This document shows positions 1 to 6,681 of a DNA stretch of 6,765 nucleotides, in pieces. The stretch covers positions 1-6,765 of the forward strand of contig JAFGQF010000209.1 in NCBI GenBank assembly GCA_016935775.1. Reading direction: 5' to 3'. Numbering within the stretch: position 1 is the first letter of the stretch; every line of letters begins with the position of its first letter. This stretch comes from Caldifarciminota bacterium. Its GTDB lineage: Bacteria; Hydrothermota; Tepidihabitantia; Tepidihabitantales; Tepidihabitantaceae. The translations under genes were made by a program, and so were the position numbers. The notes under the pieces were generated by a model. It worked only from the letters and a program-made list of their open reading frames with translations. It was not told the origin of the DNA and did no database searches.

Positions 1-3000
1 CGCTCTACGGCGTCGGCGCGCGCGAGCCCAATGCCGAGATGCCCGATACGCTGTTGCCGATACCCGTTGTTGTCACGGGCGAGGAGGATGGCCGGCTCGA
101 CCCGGGCGACCGGCTGGTCTTTTATGGCGTCGGGGCGGGCGGCTGGCGCGGGCTGTGCTCGAGCTACGTGCGCAACCTGTACACGAAGGTGAACGTCTAC
201 TGGCTGACCTGGGGCGGCGCGCCCGGGCTGCGGATGGACCGCGGGCTGGGACCTGATACCGCCGGGCTCGAAACGGTGTTCCTGGGAAGGGACCGGGTCC
301 ACCACGAACCTGACGTCGAGTGCCCGGCCCGTTCCGGGCTGCTCTGGCTGTGGCGAACCCTGGACAAGGATGCCTACCTGCCTTCGGTGCGGTTCGAGAC
401 CGGGCTTGGGCTTTCCGTCCCGGTGCGGCTGACCGGGTTGACGATCAGGCTGTTCGCCCAGAGCGCCGCGAACGTGCTCGGGCTGGAACTGAACGGTCGC
501 AGGCTGGCCACGCTCGAGTTCGACGAGGCGCCGGTAACCAACCCGCGCCTGTTCGTGATTGATACGATGGCGGTTCTGAACCCGGCCGATAACCGGCTGG
601 TCTTCGAGCTTGCCGGCGATGGCTCGAAGCGAGTGCTGCTCGACTGGCTGGAAGCGGATTACCAGCGGCGGTTGTCATTGCGCGGCGGGCAGCTTCACTT
701 CATCGAGGACCGGCCCGGTTCTTTTCGGTTCCGGGTGGCCGACGCCCCGGGGCTGCCGGTGGTGCTGGACGTGACCGACCCGCACCGGCCGCGCCAGGCT
801 GATGGAGTCGCGCTGGCCAGCGACACGGCCTGGTTCACGCGCCGGCTGGCCGGCCCGACGCGGTTCTGCGCCGCGGCCCCGGGCCAGTTCCTGAGGCCGG
901 CACGGGTCGAGTTCCGCAGCCCGGGCCGCCTGGTCGCGCCGATGCGACGGGCCGACTACTGGGTCGTGAGCCCGGGCCAGTTCGCGGGCGCGGCCGAGCG
1001 GTTCGCCCGATTCCGGGAGGGCCGGATTCCGTGGATGACCGGGGCGCGGGTGGAGGTGGCCCGGCTGGAGGACGTCTACGACGATTACGGGTTCGGGCTG
1101 GAGGAGCCGCGGGCGGTGAAGCGGTTCCTGGCCGATAAGCGGCCAGCCTATGCGCTGTTGGTGGGCGACGCGACCTATGATTACCGGGACAATCTCGGCC
1201 TGGGCCGAACGCCGGGCGTGCCGGCATATGAGATCGGTCTGAGTTTCGACCCGAGCGGCATCTCGAGCCGCGAGGCCCTGGCCCTGGATGCCTGGTACGC
1301 CGACTTTGAGGGCGAGGGCGGAACCCCGGACTTGATGCTCGGCCGGCTTACCGCGCGCACCGGCGCGGAGTTCGGCGTCTACGTGGACAAGCTGTCCGCC
1401 TACGAGAGCGGTGAAGGCGGGGCGTGGACGCGGCGGCTCCTGCTGCTGGCGGACGATGAGTACCTGGGCGAGGTGCGGCGGCCCGACCCGATCGGGTTTA
1501 ACCATATCGAGCAGTGCGAGCGGATGGCGGCGGTGGCAGGTGCGGCGGCCGACGCGGCGAAGGTGTATTTGACCGAGTTTCCGCTGGTCGGGGTGAAGAA
1601 CAAGCCGGGGGCAAGGGCCGAGCTGTTGCGCGAGCTGCGGCGCGGGGCGCTGGTGTTCCTGTTTTTCGGGCACGGCGATGCGTTCGACCTGTGCCACGAG
1701 AGTTCGTTCAATGTCATCCAGGTGCCGCTCCTGGATAATGGTGGCCGCGCGCCCTTCTGTTTCTACGGAAGCTGCAGTGTGGGCCGGTTCGAGGATACCC
1801 GCTATGAGTGTATCGCCGAGGAGGTGGTGCGCCTTCCGGGTGGCGGCGCGATTGCCGCGGTGGGCGGTACCAAGGCGACGACTTCGGGCGCGAACGAGGT
1901 ATTCGCGGTGAACCTTCTGACTCCGCTTTACGGCGCGCCGGATTCGACAGTCGGGCTGGCGTTCTTCCGGGCTTGGCCGACCGACCGGGTGTATCACTTG
2001 TTCGGCGACCCGGCGGTGCGGTTGCGGCTGCCGGCGGTCTCGGGCGAGCCGCCGTGGGTCTGGCCCGACACGTTGCGGCCGGGCGGCGGGTTCCGGGCCT
2101 ACGCCAACCCCGGGGTGGAGGAGGGCCGGTTCGAGTGGACGCTGTTCGGTCCGCGTCGGCTGCGACGCTATTCTTCGGACCGGGGGACGGCGAGTTACGT
2201 GGTGCCCGGGTACGAGGCGGCGCGGGGCCGGGGCGAGGTGCGGGGCAACGGGCTGGACTGGCGGGGCACGCTGCCCGCGGTTTTGCCTCTGGACACGGTG
2301 TTTGTTGCGAACGGCTGGTACGTGCCGGCCGAGCTGGCCTGCCGGCTGAGCGCGGCGGCATACGCCGGCGAGTTCGAGCCGGCGCTGTTGCATGACCCGG
2401 TGCCGCTGGGCCGGGACGTGCCGCCGAGCGCGGATTCTTCGGGGCCCGAGGTGCGGATGTTCCGTGCCGGGATACCGCTGGCGGACAACTGCACGGTGCC
2501 GGCGGCGTTTGAGCTGGAGGGCGTGGTGAGCGACCCGTCCGGGCTGCTGATTGCCCGGCTGCCGAACCTGTTGCCGTGGTTCCACGTGAACTCGGGCGAG
2601 CAGGCGCAGGACCTGGCCGACGCGCTGGTGTTCGACCAGGGGAGCGCGACTACCGCCCGGTTCCGGGTCGGGCTGGAACTGGCGGGTGAGGAGGACACGC
2701 TGTGGGCCGAGGTTTTCGACAACCGGGCGAACCGGACGCTTGCGAGCGTCGTGGTGCGGCCCGAACCGGCCGGCGGGGTGCTGGCGCTGGATTCGGCGCT
2801 GGTGTACCCGAACCCGGTGCGGGGTCGGGTCTGGCTGACGTTCCGGCTGAACCGGGCGGCGACGGTCTGGGCCCGGGTGTACACGATGCAGGGGAGGTTG
2901 GTGCGCGAGCTGGGCCCGCTGGCCGCGGCCGAGGGGTTCAATTCGCTGGAATGGGACGGCCGCGACCGGCTGGGCGCGTTGCCGGCCAACGGGGTGTACC

Positions 3001-3083
3001 TTTATACGCTGACCGCCCGGGCCCAGGGGCAGTCCGGGCCCGAGCAGAAGACCCTGCGCGACCGGCTGCTGGTTCTGCGCTGA
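1..3083 (+). CDS. porU: PorU-like type IX secretion C25 cysteine peptidase (sortase), 5' partial
   Basis: Residues are numbered from the Met codon at 39, but the frame is open to the left edge (first whole codon at 3), so the true start and signal peptide lie outside. At least 1,026 residues are present. The PorU order is visible: an N-terminal beta-rich region with TGEEDGRLDPGDRLVFYG and VNVYWLTWG; a C25 peptidase domain at about 306-660, opening with DYWVVSP and YDDYGFGLEEP, containing LLVGDATYDYRDN, and closing with LFGDPAVRLRLP; a region from about 799 starting DSSGPEV that resembles the PorU post-catalytic Ig domain; and a FlgD-Ig/T9SS-type sorting domain at about 917-1014 (YPNPVRG, WDGRD, NGVYLYTL). 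The probable catalytic pair is His545 in FFGHGD and Cys579 in YGSCSVG, 34 residues apart, close to the 33 I recall for gingipain RgpB. In Bacteroidota, PorU cleaves the sorting domain from cargo at the outer membrane and attaches the cargo to lipopolysaccharide. The adjacent porV supports PorU over a secreted gingipain-like protease, which remains the alternative. Confidence 0.88.
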   Translation, partial: LYGVGAREPNAEMPDTLLPIPVVVTGEEDGRLDPGDRLVFYGVGAGGWRGLCSSYVRNLYTKVNVYWLTWGGAPGLRMDRGLGPDTAGLETVFLGRDRVHHEPDVECPARSGLLWLWRTLDKDAYLPSVRFETGLGLSVPVRLTGLTIRLFAQSAANVLGLELNGRRLATLEFDEAPVTNPRLFVIDTMAVLNPADNRLVFELAGDGSKRVLLDWLEADYQRRLSLRGGQLHFIEDRPGSFRFRVADAPGLPVVLDVTDPHRPRQADGVALASDTAWFTRRLAGPTRFCAAAPGQFLRPARVEFRSPGRLVAPMRRADYWVVSPGQFAGAAERFARFREGRIPWMTGARVEVARLEDVYDDYGFGLEEPRAVKRFLADKRPAYALLVGDATYDYRDNLGLGRTPGVPAYEIGLSFDPSGISSREALALDAWYADFEGEGGTPDLMLGRLTARTGAEFGVYVDKLSAYESGEGGAWTRRLLLLADDEYLGEVRRPDPIGFNHIEQCERMAAVAGAAADAAKVYLTEFPLVGVKNKPGARAELLRELRRGALVFLFFGHGDAFDLCHESSFNVIQVPLLDNGGRAPFCFYGSCSVGRFEDTRYECIAEEVVRLPGGGAIAAVGGTKATTSGANEVFAVNLLTPLYGAPDSTVGLAFFRAWPTDRVYHLFGDPAVRLRLPAVSGEPPWVWPDTLRPGGGFRAYANPGVEEGRFEWTLFGPRRLRRYSSDRGTASYVVPGYEAARGRGEVRGNGLDWRGTLPAVLPLDTVFVANGWYVPAELACRLSAAAYAGEFEPALLHDPVPLGRDVPPSADSSGPEVRMFRAGIPLADNCTVPAAFELEGVVSDPSGLLIARLPNLLPWFHVNSGEQAQDLADALVFDQGSATTARFRVGLELAGEEDTLWAEVFDNRANRTLASVVVRPEPAGGVLALDSALVYPNPVRGRVWLTFRLNRAATVWARVYTMQGRLVRELGPLAAAEGFNSLEWDGRDRLGALPANGVYLYTLTARAQGQSGPEQKTLRDRLLVLR

Positions 3084-3099
3084 GGCCTGCCGAGGCAAC

Positions 3100-3127
3100 T
3101 TGACCGGTCAGGGGCGCGTCTTATAAT
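3100..3127 (+). promoter_or_regulatory. Near-consensus sigma-70-type promoter for the porV-purA-hypB unit
   Basis: A TTGACC -35 hexamer at 3100-3105 and a perfect TATAAT -10 hexamer at 3122-3127 are separated by 16 bases, in a gap where almost everything else is GC-rich. Transcription would begin near 3134, giving a leader of roughly 38 bases before the porV ATG. It lies 17 bases after the porU stop, so porV and the genes after it can be expressed independently of porU. The hexamers are seen directly; activity is inferred from the bacterial housekeeping consensus. Confidence 0.72.
3101..3110. promoter_or_regulatory. Perfect 10-base palindrome overlapping the -35 element (possible operator)
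   Basis: TGACCGGTCA is its own reverse complement and covers five of the six -35 bases plus the first bases of the spacer. A dimeric regulator bound there would block RNA polymerase. Ten-base palindromes also occur by chance and no second copy was noticed in the gap, so the operator role is only a suggestion. Confidence 0.22.
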
Positions 3128-3157
3128 CGTATGTTGGCCTTGCACGCCTTGATACTC

Positions 3158-3164
3158 GAGGAGG
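3158..3164 (+). promoter_or_regulatory. Ribosome binding site that fixes the porV start
   Basis: GAGGAGG sits 7 bases before the ATG at 3172, an ideal Shine-Dalgarno distance. A TTG at 3169 in the same frame would leave only 4 bases, so ATG 3172 is the better start. Confidence 0.75.
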
Positions 3165-3171
3165 TCTGTTG

Positions 3172-4302
3172 ATGAAGCGGATGGTTTCCCGGCTGGCACT
3201 GGCGGCGCTGTTGCTGGCCGGCAGCGCCGGGGCGAGTCAGAACCCGGGCGCGGTTTTCCTGTATATCTGGCCGGCGGCTCGGCCGACGGCACTTGCCGGC
3301 GCGTTCACGTCCATCGCCGACGATGCCAGCGCGGTCCACTACAACCCGGGCGGGCTGGGTTTCCTGGACGGTACCCACGCGACGCTGATGCACGCGAACT
3401 GGCTGCCCGGCCTCTACCCGGGGATGTACTACGAGTACGCCGGGCTGACCCACCGGTTCCAGAACCGGGGCAGCGCGGGCCTGAACATCATCTACCTGAC
3501 GACCGGCGAAACCGACGTCATCAACGAGCAGGGCGAGTTCCTGGGCAAGTACACGACCTTCGACGTCTCGGTGGCCGCCGGGTACGGCTTTCCCGTCCTG
3601 CACAACCTCGGGGTCGGGTTCGGCGCCAAGTTCATCTACTCGTTCCTGGTGCCGGACTGGGTCTGGGAGGTGATGCCCGAGCTGGGCATCGAGGCCGGCG
3701 GCACCGGGATGACCTGGGCGCTGGATTTCGGCGTGCTTTACAAGCCGTGGACCTTCCTCAACGCCGGGCTGGGGCTCTCCAACATCGGGCCGAACATATC
3801 CTACACGTCGTCGGGCGAGTCGGACCCGCTGCCGCGGATGCTCAGGCTCGGCGTGACCTACTTCCCGGTGAAGACCGACCATTTCCAGCTCGGCATCACC
3901 CCGGAAATCAACAAGACCCTGGTCGGGATGTTCTACGACCCGGAGGGCACCAAGACCTTTGCCCAGCTTGCCGCGGTCGAGTGGCGGGACGCCTGGAAGA
4001 CGCTCGGGTTCGAGGGCACGTTTCGCTACGACCCGCTGGCGCTGTCGGCCCGGGCCGCGTATTTCGAGGACCTGAGCGGCGCGCGCGGCGGCATAACCGT
4101 CAAGCGCGAGGGCGCCGGGACCGAGCACGTCAGCCTGTGGGACGCGCTCACCCGCAAGAACCTCGGCACGGTCGAAGGGGTCGGCATCACCTTCGGCGGC
4201 GGCATCGAGTACGCCCGGTTCAAGTTCGACTTGAGCGTGGACCAGTACATTTACGACTTCGGGACCAACAACTACAAGTTCTCGTTCTCTTACCAGTTCT
4301 AG
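3172..4302 (+). CDS. porV: PorV/PorQ-family outer-membrane beta-barrel protein of the type IX secretion system
   Basis: This encodes 376 residues. It begins with a signal peptide: basic MKRMVSR, a hydrophobic stretch LALAALLLAG, and a likely cleavage after AGA at residue 21. The family signature follows: ARPTALAGAF at 36-45, then ADDASA and HYNPGGLGF at 49-64, the standard start of PorV/PorQ and related FadL-like barrels. The rest alternates short beta-strand-like segments with Gly/Asn turns, and the protein ends in FSFSYQF with a terminal Phe, as expected for an outer-membrane barrel recognised by the BAM machinery. In Bacteroidota, PorV shuttles sorting-domain cargo from the translocon to the PorU attachment complex; the adjacent porU-like gene supports that role here. 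PorV, PorQ and other PorV-like proteins cannot be separated by eye, so the symbol is a best guess. It has its own promoter and strong ribosome binding site, and is followed after 19 bases by purA. Confidence 0.86.
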   Translation: MKRMVSRLALAALLLAGSAGASQNPGAVFLYIWPAARPTALAGAFTSIADDASAVHYNPGGLGFLDGTHATLMHANWLPGLYPGMYYEYAGLTHRFQNRGSAGLNIIYLTTGETDVINEQGEFLGKYTTFDVSVAAGYGFPVLHNLGVGFGAKFIYSFLVPDWVWEVMPELGIEAGGTGMTWALDFGVLYKPWTFLNAGLGLSNIGPNISYTSSGESDPLPRMLRLGVTYFPVKTDHFQLGITPEINKTLVGMFYDPEGTKTFAQLAAVEWRDAWKTLGFEGTFRYDPLALSARAAYFEDLSGARGGITVKREGAGTEHVSLWDALTRKNLGTVEGVGITFGGGIEYARFKFDLSVDQYIYDFGTNNYKFSFSYQF

Positions 4303-4321
4303 GGGCCGCCGGGAACGGACG

Positions 4322-5626
4322 ATGCCCAACCTGACCATCGTCGGCACCCAGTGGGGCGACGAGGGCAAGGGCAAGGTCGTTGACTACCTCGCCCGGACCG
4401 CGCAGTTGGTCGTGCGTTTCCAGGGCGGGCCCAACGCCGGCCACACCGTTCGCGTGGGCGACCGGCAGACGATTCTCCACCAGGTTCCTTCCGGCATCCT
4501 GACCCCGGGCGTCCGCTGCGTCATCGGCTGCGGCTGCGTTGTGGACCCGCACGCGCTCGGGGAGGAGACCGCCGCGCTGGCGCGGATGAAGCTGCGGGCC
4601 CGTTCGCGGCTGACGGTCGACGCCCGCGCCCACCTGATACTGCCTTTTCACCGCCAGCTCGACCTGCTGGCCGAGAAACACAGCCGCTCGCCGATCGGCA
4701 CAACCGGCCGCGGCATCGGCCCGGCCTACGCCGACAAGGTCGGCCGGGTCGGCATCCGGGCCGCCGACCTGCTGCCGGGGCGCGAGGAGCGGTTCCGCGA
4801 GAAGCTGAAGCGCAACCTCGCCGCCGCCAACGTCAAGCTGATGGAGCGCTACCGCGCCGAGCCGATATCGTTCAAGAAGCTGGCCGAGGATTACTGGCGC
4901 GCGACCCGGGAACTCGCCCGGATGGTCGGCGACGGCAGCCGGGTCATCACCGACGCGCTTGCCGAAGGCAAGCCGGTGCTGTTCGAGGGCGCGCAGGGCG
5001 TCCACCTCGACATCGACTTCGGGACCTATCCTTACGTGACCGGCTCGTCCACCGGGGTCTGGGGAGTCGGGCCCGGCACCGGGGTCAGCCCGCTGTGGCT
5101 CGAGCAGGCGGTTGGCGTGGCCAAGGCGTATTCAACCCGGGTCGGGCTGGGCCCGTTCCCGACCGAGCTCGAAGGCGAGGAGGGTGAGCGGCTGCGCAAG
5201 CTGGGCGGAGAGTTCGGCGCGACCACCGGCCGTCCCCGCCGCTGCGGCTGGTTTGACGCCGGCGTGGTGCGGGCGTCGGTGCGGCTCAACCGGCTGAACG
5301 CGCTGGTCATCACCAAGCTCGACGTGCTCGACTCGTTCGAGGAAATCAGGATTGGCACCGGCTACCGCTGCGGCCGGCAGCGGCTCGACGAGTTCGACCC
5401 CACCCGCGCCGACGAGCTCGAGCCGGTGTACGAGACATTTGCGGGCTGGCACGAGACGACCGGCGCCTGCCGCAAGCTCCGCGAGCTGCCGATGCGGGCC
5501 CGGCGCTACCTGCGCCGGCTCGAGGAACTGTGCGGCTGCCCGGTGGCGCTCGCCTCGGTCGGCAGCGAGCGGCGACAGGTGGTCGAAGTGAAGAAGGAGG
5601 CGCTGCGATGGCTCAAGTCCGGGTGA
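4322..5626 (+). CDS. purA: Adenylosuccinate synthase
   Basis: This cytoplasmic enzyme joins IMP and aspartate using GTP, the first step from IMP to AMP. The 434 residues match the usual family length of about 430. Signatures in order: QWGDEGKGK at 10-18 with catalytic Asp13; QGGPNAGHT at 34-42 with catalytic His41, both at E. coli positions; GTTGRGIGPAYADK followed by GRVG, the second family signature; FEGAQG with Gln225 and DIDFGTYPYVT ending at Thr240 for IMP binding; TRVGLGPFPTEL; GATTGRPRRCGWFD; and ITKLDVLD for guanine recognition. The loop after Thr240 (GSSTGVWGVGPGTGVSP) differs from the usual SSNTTAGG-type sequence. The ATG at 4322 is chosen because the family N-terminus begins right there; the ribosome binding site is weak (GGGA near 4311), which suggests translation coupled to porV. 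The last 19 bases overlap hypB. Confidence 0.97.
   Translation: MPNLTIVGTQWGDEGKGKVVDYLARTAQLVVRFQGGPNAGHTVRVGDRQTILHQVPSGILTPGVRCVIGCGCVVDPHALGEETAALARMKLRARSRLTVDARAHLILPFHRQLDLLAEKHSRSPIGTTGRGIGPAYADKVGRVGIRAADLLPGREERFREKLKRNLAAANVKLMERYRAEPISFKKLAEDYWRATRELARMVGDGSRVITDALAEGKPVLFEGAQGVHLDIDFGTYPYVTGSSTGVWGVGPGTGVSPLWLEQAVGVAKAYSTRVGLGPFPTELEGEEGERLRKLGGEFGATTGRPRRCGWFDAGVVRASVRLNRLNALVITKLDVLDSFEEIRIGTGYRCGRQRLDEFDPTRADELEPVYETFAGWHETTGACRKLRELPMRARRYLRRLEELCGCPVALASVGSERRQVVEVKKEALRWLKSG
5594..5600 (+). promoter_or_regulatory. Ribosome binding site for hypB, inside the end of purA
   Basis: AAGGAGG lies 7 bases before the ATG at 5608 and is the strongest Shine-Dalgarno sequence in the window. 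It decides the hypB start over the in-frame ATG at 5626, and over the longer open frame that reaches back to 5530. Confidence 0.75.
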
Positions 5627-6273
5627 TGCGCAAGGTGCTCGCCAGCAACGACGCGCTGGCCCGGTCCCAGCTCGAGACCCTTGACCGGCACGGCGTGCTG
5701 GGCGTCAATATCATGTCCGGCCCGGGCGCGGGCAAGACAACGCTGGTCGAGCGAACGGTCGAGAAGCTGCTCGACCGCTGGCGCATCTACGTCATCGAGG
5801 GCGACATCCAGTCAAGCCTGGACGCGGACCGGGTCGCGGCCCGGGGCGCGGGCGTCACCCAGATAAACACCCAGGGTGCCTGCCACCTCGACGGGATGAT
5901 GATGGCGTCGGTCTTCCCGGGAATCGACTTCGCGCAGCTTGACCTGCTCATCATCGAGAACGTCGGCAACCTGGTCTGCCCGGCCGAGTTCACCCTGCCG
6001 GCCCACCACAACGTCACCGTTATCTCCACGCCCGAGGGCAGCGACAAGCCGGTCAAGTACCCGCTGATGTTCTCCAAGTCCGACCTCGTCGTGGTCAACA
6101 AGACCGACCTCCTGCCGTATGTGGACTTCGACACCGACGCGCTCGAGGCGGCGGTCCACAAGCTCAAGCCCGGGATACCGGTTTTGCGGATGTCGGCGAA
6201 GACCGGCGAGGGGCTCGACGCCTGGACCGGCTGGCTCGAAGAGCGGCTGAACGAGCGCAAGGGAGACGGTTGA
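5608..6273 (+). CDS. hypB: Hydrogenase nickel-incorporation GTPase HypB
   Basis: HypB is a cytoplasmic SIMIBI-class GTPase that, with HypA, delivers nickel to the large subunit of [NiFe] hydrogenase. The 221 residues carry the P-loop GPGAGKTT at 38-45, the EGDIQSSLDADR segment at 64-75, GACHLD with Cys92 and His93, ENVGNLVCPAEF with Cys124, STPEGSDKP, the guanine-specificity motif NKTD at 164-167, and SAKTGEGLD near the C-terminus. Cys92, His93 and Cys124 correspond to the G-domain metal site at the dimer interface. The N-terminus is short (MAQVRVMRKV) and lacks both the histidine-rich stretch and the CxxCGC-type motif found in some HypB proteins, so it is the compact form. It overlaps purA by 19 bases in another frame and has its own strong ribosome binding site. 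No hypA or hydrogenase gene lies in the window. UreG is a related alternative, but the CH and NLVCPA motifs favour HypB. Confidence 0.95.
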   Translation: MAQVRVMRKVLASNDALARSQLETLDRHGVLGVNIMSGPGAGKTTLVERTVEKLLDRWRIYVIEGDIQSSLDADRVAARGAGVTQINTQGACHLDGMMMASVFPGIDFAQLDLLIIENVGNLVCPAEFTLPAHHNVTVISTPEGSDKPVKYPLMFSKSDLVVVNKTDLLPYVDFDTDALEAAVHKLKPGIPVLRMSAKTGEGLDAWTGWLEERLNERKGDG

Positions 6274-6632
6274 GCCTGTACCGGCGCGTCGCGGCCGCGG
6301 CACTGCTGGTGTTCGGCCTGGCCTGCACCGAACTCGACCCGTTCCGGTTCCAGACATTCGAACTGGCCGACGGCCGGCTGGACCAGGCCTATGCCGATAC
6401 CATCCGGACGACCGGCGGGCACGGCTACCTCTCGATGCGGGTCATCGGCGGCCAGCTGCCGCCCGGTGTCGGGCTCAGGGTGGAGGGCCGCGACGGCGTG
6501 CTCCACGGCCTGCCTGTTCGGACCGGGGACTTCCAGTTCACGGTCGAGGCCCGCGACTCGTCGCACGGGGAAATGCCGAGACCGGCGGACATCATCACCC
6601 AGGGTTTCGCAATCACGGTGGACAGCCTGTAG
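6270..6632 (+). CDS. Small putative lipoprotein with one putative Ig-like (He_PIG-type) domain
   Basis: The 120-residue product starts with basic SLYRR, a hydrophobic run AAAALLVFGLA and Cys19, giving a plausible lipoprotein signal peptide. The lipobox GLAC has Gly rather than Leu at -3, so it is permissive rather than ideal. Residues of about 32-104 fit the putative Ig-domain pattern known from surface proteins: LADGRLDQAY, GGxGYLSMRVIGGQLPPGVGL, then DGVLHGLPVRTGDFQFTVEARD. The predicted start is TTG at 6270, whose TTGA overlaps the hypB stop, with GGGAG at 6261-6265 only 4 bases upstream; this suggests translational coupling. No enzymatic residues are evident. A periplasmic or surface binding or structural role is a guess. 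Because the start is non-ATG and the N-terminus depends on it, the exact beginning is less certain than the frame. Confidence 0.72.
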   Translation: MSLYRRVAAAALLVFGLACTELDPFRFQTFELADGRLDQAYADTIRTTGGHGYLSMRVIGGQLPPGVGLRVEGRDGVLHGLPVRTGDFQFTVEARDSSHGEMPRPADIITQGFAITVDSL

Positions 6633-6650
6633 ACCTGGTTTGAACAAGAC

Positions 6651-6674
6651 GAACGGGCCCCGAAGGGCCCGTTC
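6651..6674 (-). terminator. Perfect 10-bp hairpin terminator between convergent genes, UUCG loop on the - strand
   Basis: GAACGGGCCC at 6651-6660 and GGGCCCGTTC at 6665-6674 pair perfectly around a 4-base loop. Read on the - strand the loop is TTCG closed by C-G, the extra-stable C(UUCG)G tetraloop, followed by the fairly U-rich GTCTTGTTC. The hairpin begins 8 bases after the tRNA 3' end, so it fits as the tRNA terminator. On the + strand the same stem lies 18 bases after the lipoprotein stop and is followed by TGTTGA, a weak U-tract, so it may also stop the porV-hypB transcript. Confidence 0.82.
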
Positions 6675-6681
6675 TGTTGAG

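Noticed and set aside
39..41. ATG at 39 as the start of the peptidase gene
   Set aside because: The frame stays open upstream to the window edge, no ribosome binding site precedes it, and a PorU would need a signal peptide and more N-terminal sequence than this start would give.
3085..3096. GCCT/AGGC hairpin just after the porU stop as a terminator
   Set aside because: It has only four base pairs and no following T-run. It is too weak to call a terminator, so porU read-through into porV remains possible.
675..3098. An 807-codon open frame on the - strand opposite porU
   Set aside because: It is a mirror of the GC-rich codon bias of porU. The translation is Arg/Pro/Gln/His-rich with no domain motifs, while the + strand frame shows clear PorU signatures along its length.
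3169..3171. TTG at 3169 as the porV start
   Set aside because: The ATG immediately after it has the better distance (7 bases) from GAGGAGG and gives a normal signal peptide.
3121..4374. A 417-codon open frame on the - strand opposite porV
   Set aside because: The composition is low-complexity Val/Gly/Arg/Pro with no recognisable motif, and it covers the promoter, signal peptide and barrel of a convincing + strand gene.
5530..5607. Longer N-terminal extension of hypB from 5530
   Set aside because: This would lie deep inside purA and encode an Arg/Gly-rich stretch unlike HypB. The AAGGAGG before 5608 marks the true start.
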